From contig JAOARW010000003.1 of NCBI GenBank assembly GCA_025210475.1, forward strand, positions 1-64,000: DNA of 64,000 bases. Reading direction: 5' to 3'. This DNA comes from Carboxylicivirga sp. (GTDB lineage Bacteria > Bacteroidota > Bacteroidia > Bacteroidales > Marinilabiliaceae). Made by a program: the position numbers and the translations under genes. Of this stretch, positions 1 through 8,839 are shown piece by piece; the first letter of the stretch is position 1; each line of letters starts with the position of its first letter. The notes beneath the pieces are model-generated. The model had not been told where the DNA came from, did not search any database, and saw only the letters and a program-made list of their open reading frames with translations.

Positions 1-47
1 TTGAAGATCGGCTGACCGACAAAATTTATTTCCTTATTTTTACTCAT
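1..47 (-). CDS. IS4-family transposase, N-terminal fragment (DUF4372 type)
   Basis: An ATG at 45-47 on the minus strand opens a frame that reads MSKNKEINFVGQPIF and runs off the window. The FVGQPIF segment is typical of the N-terminal DUF4372 domain of Bacteroidota IS4-family transposases, which normally continue for about 380-400 residues. Only 15 codons are visible, so the family assignment rests on this short motif and on the truncated neighbouring gene. Confidence 0.6.
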   Translation of the reverse strand, partial: MSKNKEINFVGQPIF

Positions 48-131
48 GTTGTAAAGTGTTTCGCAAAATCAATTTACAACTTTGAGGGGAAACCACTTGG
101 GAGTACCCTCTTTTAAAGATTTAGTCGGTCA
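1..131 (-). mobile_element. Left end of an IS4-family insertion sequence (cut by window edge)
   Basis: The terminal non-coding part of an insertion sequence plus the first codons of its transposase. Its inner boundary is inferred from where the neighbouring outer-membrane protein gene loses its reading frame, about position 131-134. The segment GAGGG...CCCTC at about 84-110 can pair in the untranslated leader. The exact terminal inverted repeat and target duplication cannot be fixed because the other end of the element lies outside the window. Confidence 0.65.
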
Positions 132-449
132 CTAGTGATAATTTCTATAATATGGATTAAAGGCATAACTTTTAGATTCGTCAGTAACTTCACCATCATT
201 ACTTGATTCATCAAAGTTGTATGAGAACCCTAGGCCAAGAGCAGATGAATTAGTTATAAAATAACCAAATTTTGGATTGAGGTTTAGTGTTTTAGTTTCA
301 GATTCAGTGCTGTTGGAATTATAATTATGTTCTCGTTTATCGGTGGAATATAAGAAACTTCCACCTACTTCTTTCATTCTTTTCTGGAATTGCGCATGGG
401 CACTTGACATGATCAATGTTAATGTTAAGGTTACGATTAAATTTTTCAT
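132..449 (-). pseudogene. Outer-membrane beta-barrel protein, truncated by the adjacent IS
   Basis: The protein begins with a clear signal peptide (residues 1-19, cleavage after AHA) and continues with alternating beta-strand sequence typical of small porin-like barrels, including KFGYFITNSSALGLGFSYN. It stops after 105 residues at NPYYRNYH, whereas such barrels are usually 170-200 residues and end in an aromatic-rich strand. The stop lies directly at the predicted end of the insertion sequence, so the 3' half of the gene has probably been displaced. The remaining fragment could still be expressed but is unlikely to fold as a complete barrel. Confidence 0.7.
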
Positions 450-852
450 TTATTAGTTGTTTAAAGATATTTAGTGGATGTAGTTAAGGTTTAAAATTTA
501 AAATAGTGAGTTAATATCCTAATCATCGGGTTTTATGACTGATCAAATTCACACATTGTTTCTACATCTATCTAAATGAATTAATAATATGATGTAAATA
601 TAATATGTAAATATTAAAATGAAAAATATGATAATTCCTTAAGGTCTGTATTTAAGTCTTCGATCTTAGTGAATTATGAACTGATTATCTTGCACATTGA
701 GTGCTTGAGATGTTACTGGTAGTATAGGTGGGGGGTAATAAGATAGCCTAACTAAAGTCAACGTCGAGTACTACATTAGTTAGGCTATGTGTTATAAATT
801 AAGGTAATTAACTTTATGACAAAAGCCCTATTGGGTATTTATTTTTTCATTT
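450..852. other. 403-bp intergenic region with one long hairpin
   Basis: No convincing gene was seen on either strand. The region holds a 13-bp perfect inverted repeat, ATAGCCTAACTAA at 743-755 pairing with TTAGTTAGGCTAT at 776-788, with a 20-base loop. No U-run follows it on either strand, so it is more likely a palindromic element or an RNA structure than a classical terminator. The rest is plain AT-rich sequence that would contain the promoter of the truncated barrel gene. Confidence 0.5.
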
Positions 853-1387
853 TTATTTAAATTTAGTGTTAAGTCCAATTGTTAAGTGAACCATAAATGG
901 GTAAAAACCTGTTTGATTCTCTGAATTAATTGAGAATTCAGGACCAATGGAAAAACTATAGTGTAGAAGATTTTTACCTCTCTGAATTCCCCAAATCGGA
1001 TGAATAGTAAAGATAAAAATCTGCTTCTCTTTTATGAGTATATGCTAGTGCAGGTCCTGTCGTTAGAAATCTGACACCCCAAAAGTTGCCACTGTTATTC
1101 GTGGCCTCTCTTTTATTCAATGTATAGATGTTTCTATAAGCAACATTGATGAACGGAATAATTTCTTCAAAATATCCACTTTCTTCGTTACTGCCAGTAT
1201 AATCACCGCCTAATCCACAGCCAATATTAAAAAGTAATAAACCTTGCTTATTAATAGGTTTTTCATATTGTATTGCAGGATTAATCAGGTTGATACGCAA
1301 GTGATCTTTTAATTGATTATGGTTTTCTTGAGCATTTATATTTGCGCCAAAACATATAGTTAAAAGGCAAATGTAAATTATTTTCAT
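853..1387 (-). pseudogene. Outer-membrane beta-barrel protein with a single-base frameshift
   Basis: The first frame (974-1387) codes a signal peptide ending in NINAQ and barrel-like strands, then runs into a stop shortly after KREADFYLYY. From about 1012 downstream a second frame continues the protein without a break and ends at 853-855 (TAA) with the typical barrel terminus GLNTKFK. The frames join at a run of five T (minus strand) near 1008-1012. Removing one T gives ADFIFTIHPIWGIQRG, restoring one protein of about 177 residues. This is a real inactivating mutation, a slippage-controlled gene, or a sequencing error. The full-length protein would be an outer-membrane barrel of unknown role. 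Confidence 0.7.
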
Positions 1388-1502
1388 GTGTTTAAATTTA
1401 TTTTCATTTGTTATAACTTTTCCTTTCTGGCGGGATGCAACTCGTCTGAAAAATAATCATCCTTGTATGTAAGAACTTTTCTAATGGCTTGTTTCATGCC
1501 AT

Positions 1503-3221
1503 TTATTTTAGTTCAATTTTCAAATTATCGGTATTAAGGCCGTCATGTGGATTAGAAGGATTTTTATAACGCAATTGAATGGTGTGTATAGTCTCATTTG
1601 ACAGTTCTACTTCTATTGGTTTTTCAAAATCACTTTTTATTGCGTATGTAAACTTTTTATTATTAACGCTTAGTAAAAGCTTATCTTTTAAATCGCCTGG
1701 GTAATTAAGTTGAAGTGTATACTTGTTTTTTTTATGACTCTTTACATGCCATTTTAATAGAATTACAGTTGGCTTACTTGTATAATAATCTTGCCCGCTA
1801 TAGCTAAAATATTGATCGCCATTTTCTGCATTAAGAGAAGTGGTTTCATTTGTATGCAAATCGATAATATTGGAAGGAACATAAGCCAGTTCATCATCGT
1901 ACTCCATTACTAACACTGTTGCATAAGGATCTTTTGTTAGTGTTTCCGGCAATTCAAGGTTAATATCACCATCTTTCGATTGTACCTTGAGTTTAGTGCT
2001 GGCATCAGCTAAGGCATAAACATCCTTGATCTTTCCGGAAACTCCTTCCAGTACCAAAATATTATCATCGGGGAAATCGGTGATGTGTATGTATAATTTA
2101 CCAGATTTGGCTGTCAGGTAGCCCCATGTTGGTCGTTCAATGGGTGAAACGTGTGTGTTATAAATGGCATCACCGTTGGTTTTGAGCCATTCTCCCATGG
2201 CTTTAAGTACATCACTTTCGTATTTAACGATTGAACCATCCCCTTTAGGACCAATGTTTAACAGGTAATTTCCACCTGAACTAACAATGTTTAATAAATC
2301 ATGGATTTTCTCCTTTATTTTGCTGTCTACGTCATCTCTTTTCTGCCACGAGCGATAGCTCCAGGTTTCGTGAAACATGGAAGCAGGAGTTTGCCAGGGT
2401 ACACCAATTTTAAAGTCAGGCGTGTAATTATCACCCATCACAACAAAATCGCCCTGATCGTTCCAAAGGCGACCGCTCACCATACAATTCGGCTGTAGTT
2501 TTTTAACCAAATCAGCTATTTCCTTACTTTGCTGATAAGTAGGGGCGCTCATATCAAACCATAATTCAGAAATAGGACCATAATTGCTGAGTAATTCTTC
2601 TACCTGATTCAGGTTGTATTGATGATGCAAGGGAGGTATTGAATCTGAGTTTCGCGTTGAAACGAATGGTAGAGCATGCTCGTAATCCCAGTCGATTAGC
2701 GAGAAATAAACGCCGAATCTTAAGCCTTTTCGTTGACAGGCATCAGCCAGCTCTTTAATCACATCCTTTTTATAGGGGGTCGCATCTACCACATTAAAAT
2801 CAGAATATTGCGTATCGAACATGCAAAACCCATCATGATGCTTAGAAGTGATAACAATCGATTTCATGCCGGCATCTTTTGCCAACTGAGCTACGGCATC
2901 GGCATCCCAATTAACCGGATTAAAATCTTTGGCAAGTTTTCGGTAGTCGTTAGTTGGAATTTTGGCATGGCCTTTAATCTGTTCGCTATAACCGCTTATT
3001 TGTTTACCTTCCCAAATGCCTGCCGGAAGTGAATAGATACCCCAGTGGATAAACATGGAGAATTTTTGATTTTCCCATTCTTCAAGATATGGGTTTGACG
3101 ATTCTGTTGGTTTTTGTTCAACTGAAGTTTTTGTATTGTTACAGGCTACAAGAATTAGCAGAGCTACAGGAATTAGCAGAGCTACAGGAATTATAGCTAA
3201 ACGTTTGATAATGTTTTTCAT
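1503..3221 (-). CDS. Alpha-L-fucosidase, GH29, lipoprotein
   Basis: Predicted retaining exo-alpha-L-fucosidase that removes terminal fucose from host or algal glycans at the cell surface or in the periplasm. Residues 1-27 form a lipoprotein signal ending in the lipobox LVAC (Cys27). Family-typical motifs follow: FIHWGIYS (about 57-64), SKHHDGFCMFD (126-136), and ELWFDMS, in which Asp223 is the expected nucleophile. The C-terminal ~200 residues look like the usual beta-sandwich domains. Length (572) suits a GH29 enzyme with an added C-terminal module. Its signal peptide contains a duplicated IPVALL block caused by an 18-bp tandem repeat. No SusC/SusD pair is adjacent, so it is not obviously part of a polysaccharide utilisation locus. 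Confidence 0.92.
   Translation of the reverse strand: MKNIIKRLAIIPVALLIPVALLILVACNNTKTSVEQKPTESSNPYLEEWENQKFSMFIHWGIYSLPAGIWEGKQISGYSEQIKGHAKIPTNDYRKLAKDFNPVNWDADAVAQLAKDAGMKSIVITSKHHDGFCMFDTQYSDFNVVDATPYKKDVIKELADACQRKGLRFGVYFSLIDWDYEHALPFVSTRNSDSIPPLHHQYNLNQVEELLSNYGPISELWFDMSAPTYQQSKEIADLVKKLQPNCMVSGRLWNDQGDFVVMGDNYTPDFKIGVPWQTPASMFHETWSYRSWQKRDDVDSKIKEKIHDLLNIVSSGGNYLLNIGPKGDGSIVKYESDVLKAMGEWLKTNGDAIYNTHVSPIERPTWGYLTAKSGKLYIHITDFPDDNILVLEGVSGKIKDVYALADASTKLKVQSKDGDINLELPETLTKDPYATVLVMEYDDELAYVPSNIIDLHTNETTSLNAENGDQYFSYSGQDYYTSKPTVILLKWHVKSHKKNKYTLQLNYPGDLKDKLLLSVNNKKFTYAIKSDFEKPIEVELSNETIHTIQLRYKNPSNPHDGLNTDNLKIELK
3145..3198. repeat. 18-bp tandem repeat, three units, in fucosidase signal peptide
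   Basis: Units at 3145-3162, 3163-3180 and 3181-3198 share the core GCTACAGGAATTAGCAGA; the first has one change and the third diverges in its last third. Because the unit is a multiple of three, it duplicates an IPVALL-like hydrophobic block in the signal sequence without breaking the frame. Confidence 0.85.
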
Positions 3222-3277
3222 AATAGGTTAGAGGTGAATTTTGAATAATATAATTGTAGATGTTAGTGTAGACTTTT

Positions 3278-3826
3278 TTAATGATGCTTTGGATTAATCA
3301 TGGCATAAATTTCAAGACTGATGTATTTATCGTCTTTAAACTCACAATCCACCATGGTTCCTTCATGCTTAAAATCCAGTTTGCTTAATGCGTTTTTACA
3401 ATTCACATTGCCTGAATCAACATAACCCTCTATTCGATGAAGATTAAGCTCCTGAAAGCCATAATTGCAAATATAGGGCATCACTTCGCGCATAATATCT
3501 CTGCCCCAATAGTCGGGAAGCAGCCAAAAACCAACTTCAGCCTTTTTATTAGTTTCAGATAGGTCATTCAGTCCACCGGCCCCATAAAACTCTTGGTTGT
3601 TTTTCGATGAGATGGCCCACCAAATTCCTTTGTTTTCACGCTCCAGACTTACAAACCAATTAAGTTGCTCTTGTGTTGCCTGTAAACTGTCGAAACTTAT
3701 GCCATAATACTTAATAACATCGGGGTGGGAGAGGCCACGGTAAACATTTTCCAGATCATCCGCTTTAAATTGTCTTAACAAAAAACGCTCTGTTTCAATG
3801 GTAGGAAAATTATCAATCATGATCAT
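3278..3826 (-). CDS. GNAT-family N-acetyltransferase (RimJ/RimL-like)
   Basis: A 182-residue single-domain acetyl-CoA-dependent acetyltransferase. It opens with the family pattern TIETERFLLRQF, contains the beta4/alpha3 region GFWLLPDYWGRDIMREV that binds acetyl-CoA, and the NCKNALSKLDFKHEG segment typical of RimJ/RimL-type enzymes. These act on ribosomal-protein N-termini, amino acids or small molecules; the substrate here cannot be read from the sequence. Met1 and Met3 are both possible starts. Confidence 0.88.
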   Translation of the reverse strand: MIMIDNFPTIETERFLLRQFKADDLENVYRGLSHPDVIKYYGISFDSLQATQEQLNWFVSLERENKGIWWAISSKNNQEFYGAGGLNDLSETNKKAEVGFWLLPDYWGRDIMREVMPYICNYGFQELNLHRIEGYVDSGNVNCKNALSKLDFKHEGTMVDCEFKDDKYISLEIYAMINPKHH

Positions 3827-3840
3827 TTATATTTTAGAGT

Positions 3841-4629
3841 TTAATAGCCTGTTGTAAATAGGTTTCGAGCACCTCTGATGCCACATTTTTGGTACTTATT
3901 GTATGCCTGAGCCGCACGTTCTTCAATTTCAGCTCCTGATTCACCATTAAGCCAGCCGTCGATGGCCGCATTTAAAGTATAGGCTTCCGGAGCCATTAAA
4001 TGGGTCGTCCAGAGAATAGGATTGGCATTGGCGTGTGTTAATTCTGTGCTGAAATAGTTTTTACTGTAACAAGCCAGAAGAATTACGTCCTTAGGCAATT
4101 TATTTTGTTTTTCATAGATGATATTGACATCAAAATCCATCAAGCCATTATGTCCAACGTAGGCAATCAAATCTGCACTTCCGCCAATATTTAGCGCCAC
4201 ATCATTGTGATAAATGATAGCTGAATTTTGATGATTGCCAGCTTTTAAAAAGTCTTCAATGCATGCCTTAATTTCCTTCCCTGAATAGGCATCAGCAATA
4301 AGGTAAACGTTTTGGGTAGCATGCTTAAATATTAACCTTTCCAGAATGTTATCATTTTTAGGTTTGGCACTGCTGATTAGCTGCCAGTCTGGTGCTTTGG
4401 TTTTAAAAAATGACTTAACACCGTATGCAGCACCCCAATATAAATTTGCATGTGGCTGGTCGCCTTTGCCCAGGCTTGATGGAACCGGAACAATGCCCTG
4501 ATTTTCATTGTCACAAAGTGCTACAAAAACATGTATCGATTTTTGTTGAGCCCGATTAAGTTGTATAAACAGAAAGCAAAAGCCTATCAGAAGGAGAAAT
4601 CTTAATCTTTTACTCGCGGGCTTGTTCAT
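3841..4629 (-). CDS. Exported conserved protein with clan-CD-like His/Cys motifs
   Basis: A 262-residue protein with a basic N-terminus and a hydrophobic signal segment (about residues 10-27). I do not recognise a named family. The core has two hydrophobic strands ending in motifs that resemble the catalytic dyad of caspase-like (clan CD) peptidases: LIAYVGHNGL with His160 and VILLACYS with Cys187, in the order and spacing expected for that fold. The residue after the histidine is Asn instead of the usual Gly, so activity is uncertain. A cysteine-peptidase-like role is therefore only a hypothesis. It lies just downstream of the TonB-receptor-like gene on the same strand but across a terminator. 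Confidence 0.6.
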   Translation of the reverse strand: MNKPASKRLRFLLLIGFCFLFIQLNRAQQKSIHVFVALCDNENQGIVPVPSSLGKGDQPHANLYWGAAYGVKSFFKTKAPDWQLISSAKPKNDNILERLIFKHATQNVYLIADAYSGKEIKACIEDFLKAGNHQNSAIIYHNDVALNIGGSADLIAYVGHNGLMDFDVNIIYEKQNKLPKDVILLACYSKNYFSTELTHANANPILWTTHLMAPEAYTLNAAIDGWLNGESGAEIEERAAQAYNKYQKCGIRGARNLFTTGY

Positions 4630-4789
4630 GGTTAAAATAGTGAATCAATTATAAGCTCCACTAAATTAATTAATAATGCAAAAAATTCAAGGATATCTTT
4701 GAAGAAGTATAAGGAGATACTATAGCAGGGTGTTTAAAGCTAAAAGCAATAGTACATTAAGTTTCAAAATATAAGGCATCAGTAGAATC

Positions 4790-4846
4790 ATAAAAAAAGA
4801 GCCTGTAAAGAAATAGGCATGAAATCCTAAAATTCTCTACAGGCTC
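4790..4846 (-). terminator. Rho-independent terminator of the TonB-receptor-like gene
   Basis: A 9-bp perfect stem, GAGCCTGTA at 4799-4807 with TACAGGCTC at 4838-4846, followed on the minus strand by a run of seven T (4792-4798). It starts about 20 bases after the stop codon at 4869. Confidence 0.88.
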
Positions 4847-4868
4847 AATTTAACCTAACCCAAATAAA

Positions 4869-7283
4869 TTAAAAATCGTCATCCATGCCGCCACCGTCAT
4901 TGCCATTGCGGCCACGTTTCTGTATAAAATTGTTTAGTCGATAGCTGAGTGTAAATGATACCATTGGTGTGCTATAAAGTCTTTTCTGATAGCTGTAGAA
5001 ATCAGGACCTTCGGTGATAGAAACACGTTGAGAAGTTCCAAATACATCGCGTACCTGTGCCACCGCTGATAGTTTTCGGTCAAATAAATCAACACGAACG
5101 GCCGCATTCATGTAATAGTTCTCTTCTGTTTCTCCCTGGGCTGTAATGGTCGGACTATCATAAGTGCCATCGATTTGAAGCTTGAGGTTTTTACGTATTG
5201 TGAATGAATTATTTATCCGCGAACTCCAGTTGAAAGACGAACGATCTTCCACTTGATCGTAATCACTTTCAATGCGATAATCGTAAAGGTTACCCATTAG
5301 GTTTACTTCCCACCATTTGGCCATCGGCAAGTTATACATGGCTTCTACACCCAACGAATAATCTGTTCCAATATTGTCATAAGTGCGTAACCAAACCTCA
5401 GTACTGCCTTCATATGGCATCACAATACCTTCAATTTTATCGTGTGTTATGCGGTAATAAGCTTCGATTGATAGTTGCGATTTTTCCCATTGTTTCAAAT
5501 AACCAACATCGATGGCATCAATGTATTCTGGTGCCAGATTGGGCTCGCCACGTCGCACATTGTATTGATCCACATAAGTGAGAAATGGTTCCAGATACCA
5601 GCCACGTGGGCGATCAATACGACGGGAATAACTTGCCATTATCTGATTCTCATTGGGCAAGTTATAGGATAGATGCAGAGTAGGGAAGAAATCAACCCGG
5701 TCGATCACATAGCTTTCATTGGCACCGCTTGATTTAATCAAACGGTCGGTATATTCACCACGCAATCCTAACTGGTAGCCGAAATCATTGACTTTACCTT
5801 TGTAAACCGAATACAAGGCATATATATTTCGATCCATCGTCGTTGTGTTCCTATTGCGCAAGTCTTCTTCAAACTTGCCATCTTCAACATTCCAGTCGAA
5901 TAATTTTGTTTTGTCATCACCCAATCCTGTACGACCTTGAAATCCTGCTTCAAAAACATCGTTTTCGCCTATGGGTTTGGTATAATCCAGTCGCAGTTCC
6001 CAACGCCTGTTAGGTCCAACTTCTGTTGTGCGGGTACCATCGGTAATGGCATTGTTTTGCGATCGGAAGTTCTCCGAGTATTCATCTCCATCGTAACGAC
6101 GATAGTTGATTTGTGCTGCTATCTCATGACCCTTTTGAGGAAATTTATGAGTATAATTGGTGGTAAGGGAATAATAATTACCACTGCGTTTAGAATCATT
6201 AATACTATGGTAGCGCGCTGTTGAATCTTTGGGCAGATACAGTTCATAATAATCTAAATCCGATTCGCCTGCCATGTTAAATTTCCCAATGCGGGCACTG
6301 AAACTAAGGTTATCGCGTTTGCTGATGTCCCAATCGATTCCTCCTCTGAAACCACCGCCATAAAAGCTACGATCGTTATCCCCACTGGCCTCAATTATAG
6401 TGGTGTTATCATCTTTGTAATTCTCGCGACGGGTGGTTGTAGTACCAGGTCGTGGGCGATCGTTATAATCAGCACCAATATTAAAGTTAACGTTTTTCTT
6501 CCTCCAGTTGAGTAAGAAATCACCGCCATACATACCATAGGTGCCGGCTTTAGCATTAACCAATCCCTGTACACCAGGGGTGCGGTTCTTCTTGGTAATA
6601 ATATTAATGATACCACCAGTTCCATCGGGCTGGTATTTAGCCGATGGATTGGTAATTATTTCAATATTTTCGATGGTAGATGCGGGCGTTTGCCGAAGTA
6701 CATCGCTGGGTTCCAAAACGGTGGGTTTGCCATCTACTAATACAGTAAATCCGGTACTGCCTCTTAGGGATACATTACCTTCAATATCAACTCGTATAGA
6801 TGGAACATTCTCTAATACTTCTACAGCCGATAAGGAAGCTGATGTCATTTGTTCACCAACGGAAACAACTTTCTTGTCAATATGAAATTCAACAGACTGT
6901 CGATCTGCCACTACTTCAACTTCTTCCAAAGACTGATTTTCGGCTCCCAGTGTGATGCTTCCCAAATCAATCATATCGCGGCCTCCATCAACAATAATAT
7001 CGTTGTAGCGCTTGTTCTCGTAGCCAAGAAAAGAAACAACCACATAGAAGTTTCCTTTTTTGAGTCCTTTAATTTTAAAATTACCATTGGCATCACTGAT
7101 GGTACCGGTAATTACGGTGTCGTCATCAGCATTGTAGATGGCTACAGTTGCATATTCAACGGGTGCTTTTGATTTGCCATCATACACTTTTCCTTTAACA
7201 ATGCCTTCTTTTTCAGGCGAGTTTGCCATTAAGCTGGCCGAAATCAGCATTCCAAATAAGAGGGTAATAATCTTCACTTTCAA
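4869..7283 (-). CDS. TonB-dependent-receptor-like outer-membrane protein (OMP_b-brl_3 type)
   Basis: An 804-residue outer-membrane protein. After a signal peptide (about 1-20) comes a carboxypeptidase-regulatory-like domain (about 28-115, KGKVYDGKSKAPVEYATV), then a plug domain (about 120-235) including VEVLENVPSIRVD and the TNPSAKYQPDGTGGIINI segment, and a C-terminal barrel whose last strands read VSFTLSYRLNNF. A short Gly/Asn/Asp tail GNDGGGMDDDF follows the last strand. This arrangement is typical of the outer-membrane beta-barrel family related to TonB receptors but usually without a SusD partner. The ligand is unknown, and there is no adjacent substrate-binding lipoprotein. Confidence 0.88.
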   Translation of the reverse strand: MKVKIITLLFGMLISASLMANSPEKEGIVKGKVYDGKSKAPVEYATVAIYNADDDTVITGTISDANGNFKIKGLKKGNFYVVVSFLGYENKRYNDIIVDGGRDMIDLGSITLGAENQSLEEVEVVADRQSVEFHIDKKVVSVGEQMTSASLSAVEVLENVPSIRVDIEGNVSLRGSTGFTVLVDGKPTVLEPSDVLRQTPASTIENIEIITNPSAKYQPDGTGGIINIITKKNRTPGVQGLVNAKAGTYGMYGGDFLLNWRKKNVNFNIGADYNDRPRPGTTTTRRENYKDDNTTIIEASGDNDRSFYGGGFRGGIDWDISKRDNLSFSARIGKFNMAGESDLDYYELYLPKDSTARYHSINDSKRSGNYYSLTTNYTHKFPQKGHEIAAQINYRRYDGDEYSENFRSQNNAITDGTRTTEVGPNRRWELRLDYTKPIGENDVFEAGFQGRTGLGDDKTKLFDWNVEDGKFEEDLRNRNTTTMDRNIYALYSVYKGKVNDFGYQLGLRGEYTDRLIKSSGANESYVIDRVDFFPTLHLSYNLPNENQIMASYSRRIDRPRGWYLEPFLTYVDQYNVRRGEPNLAPEYIDAIDVGYLKQWEKSQLSIEAYYRITHDKIEGIVMPYEGSTEVWLRTYDNIGTDYSLGVEAMYNLPMAKWWEVNLMGNLYDYRIESDYDQVEDRSSFNWSSRINNSFTIRKNLKLQIDGTYDSPTITAQGETEENYYMNAAVRVDLFDRKLSAVAQVRDVFGTSQRVSITEGPDFYSYQKRLYSTPMVSFTLSYRLNNFIQKRGRNGNDGGGMDDDF

Positions 7284-7561
7284 ATATCCTTTAGGTTGTT
7301 TATATCTATTTCCGTTTTATCTGACGTTACATTCGTAATTATCCTGCGCACTAAAAAAACAAAGTGTGCCCAAAAAAGATTAGTGGCTTTTAAATGATAG
7401 TTGAACATTTATCCATTTCTTTGGGGCGAAAATAATTGGGGAAATAAGGGTTAATCCCTACGTAAATCGTAGGTTTTATAATATTTCCCAAAGGTTTCAT
7501 CGTATCGATAATTGTCTGGCTGAAAGTAATTATCTTCACGTCGGAATAGAGAAATTTTAAC

Positions 7562-8680
7562 ATGTCATTAACACAACAAGAGCTGGATCGCTACAAGCGT
7601 CACACCATTTTGACTGAAATAGGTATGGAAGGACAGTTGATACTTAAAAAAGCTTCTGTTTTGATTGTAGGTACCGGCGGTCTGGGGTCGCCAATCGCCA
7701 TGTATTTGGCAGCATCCGGCGTAGGTAAACTGGGCTTGATCGATTTTGATGTGGTGGATGCCAGTAATCTTCAACGTCAAATCATCCATAAAAATAGCCG
7801 TATTGGTGATGCTAAAACAGATTCGGCGGCTGAATCGCTAAGAGAAATCAATCCTTTTGTCGAGCTTGAGCTATACAACGAGCGATTAACAAGAGATAAT
7901 GCTTTGTCGATCTTTGAGCATTACGATGTTGTTTGCGACGGAACGGATAATTTCGCAACCCGTTACCTGGTGAATGATGCCTGTGTACTTAGCCAAACAG
8001 TTAATGTATTTGGGTCTATCCGGCAATTTGAAGGGCAGGTGAGTGTATTTGGTACAAGCGATGGACCATGTTACCGCTGTTTGTTTCCTGAACCTCCGGA
8101 ACCGGGAACAGTACCGTCGTGTGCTGAAGCTGGTGTTTTGGGCGTATTACCTGGTGTTATTGGTACTTTGCAGGCCACAGAGGTGATTAAACAAATTACC
8201 GGTATTGGTGAGCCATTGGTTGGGCGATTACTCAATTATGATGCACTTCAGATGCGATTTAACGAAGTTAAGTTTCTCAAAGATCCGGAATGTCCTTGTT
8301 GCGGAGAAATGCCGGACATCACTAGTTTAGGTGACTATGAAACTTTGTGTGGCACTGGCTTTGTATTTGAAGATCAGAAACAAATTTCGGCTGACGAATT
8401 AAGCATTTGGTTACAAGAAGTTGACCGACCGGTTATCATTGATGTAAGAGAACCAATGGAATTGACGGAAGGTTGTATTCCCGGGTCCATCAATATTCCC
8501 ATGAACGAAGTGCCCCATCGATTAGATGAAATACCCAGGGACAAGCCTGTTGTTATTTACTGTCATCTTGGAATAAGAAGTTTACATGTGATAAATTGGC
8601 TTAAAAACGAAGCATATACGAAGCTAGTTAATTTGGATGGAGGTATTGAAGCATGGAATTCTGCACATGGGAGCGAGTAA
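7562..8680 (+). CDS. moeB: MoeB/ThiF-type adenylyltransferase fused to rhodanese
   Basis: A 372-residue two-domain protein. Residues 1-250 are an E1-like adenylyltransferase with the nucleotide-binding loop GTGGLGS (37-43), the DGTDNF segment and two Cys-x-x-Cys zinc pairs (CYRC near 171 and CPCC near 244). Residues ~270-372 are a rhodanese domain with active-site Cys334 in VIYCHLGIRS. The fusion (MoeBR/MoeZ type) activates the C-terminus of a small sulfur-carrier protein (MoaD or ThiS) and can pass sulfur from its own persulfide. No moaD or thiS lies beside it, so molybdopterin and thiazole synthesis are both possible partners. Confidence 0.9.
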   Translation: MSLTQQELDRYKRHTILTEIGMEGQLILKKASVLIVGTGGLGSPIAMYLAASGVGKLGLIDFDVVDASNLQRQIIHKNSRIGDAKTDSAAESLREINPFVELELYNERLTRDNALSIFEHYDVVCDGTDNFATRYLVNDACVLSQTVNVFGSIRQFEGQVSVFGTSDGPCYRCLFPEPPEPGTVPSCAEAGVLGVLPGVIGTLQATEVIKQITGIGEPLVGRLLNYDALQMRFNEVKFLKDPECPCCGEMPDITSLGDYETLCGTGFVFEDQKQISADELSIWLQEVDRPVIIDVREPMELTEGCIPGSINIPMNEVPHRLDEIPRDKPVVIYCHLGIRSLHVINWLKNEAYTKLVNLDGGIEAWNSAHGSE

Positions 8681-8735
8681 CATGGAAAGACTCATTACGA
8701 AAAAAGTCTGATGGAAAGAAAACGAGCCTTTCCAT
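8681..8735. repeat. Inverted repeat after moeB
   Basis: CATGGAAAG at 8681-8689 pairs with CTTTCCATG at 8727-8735, a 9-bp perfect stem with a long loop starting immediately after the moeB stop codon. A T-run is missing, so it may be a weak terminator or a small palindromic element. Confidence 0.5.
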
Positions 8736-8839
8736 GTAATTTATGGGTTAAGTTCATAAAAAAAACAAAATTAACTACCCACAGGTCTTTTATTGTAAAG
8801 GCAATGTTAAATAAAAATGAATTTTAGGTTGGCGATTAT

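Noticed and set aside
2301..3032. Plus-strand frames opposite the fucosidase
   Set aside because: They are antisense shadows of a well-supported GH29 gene.
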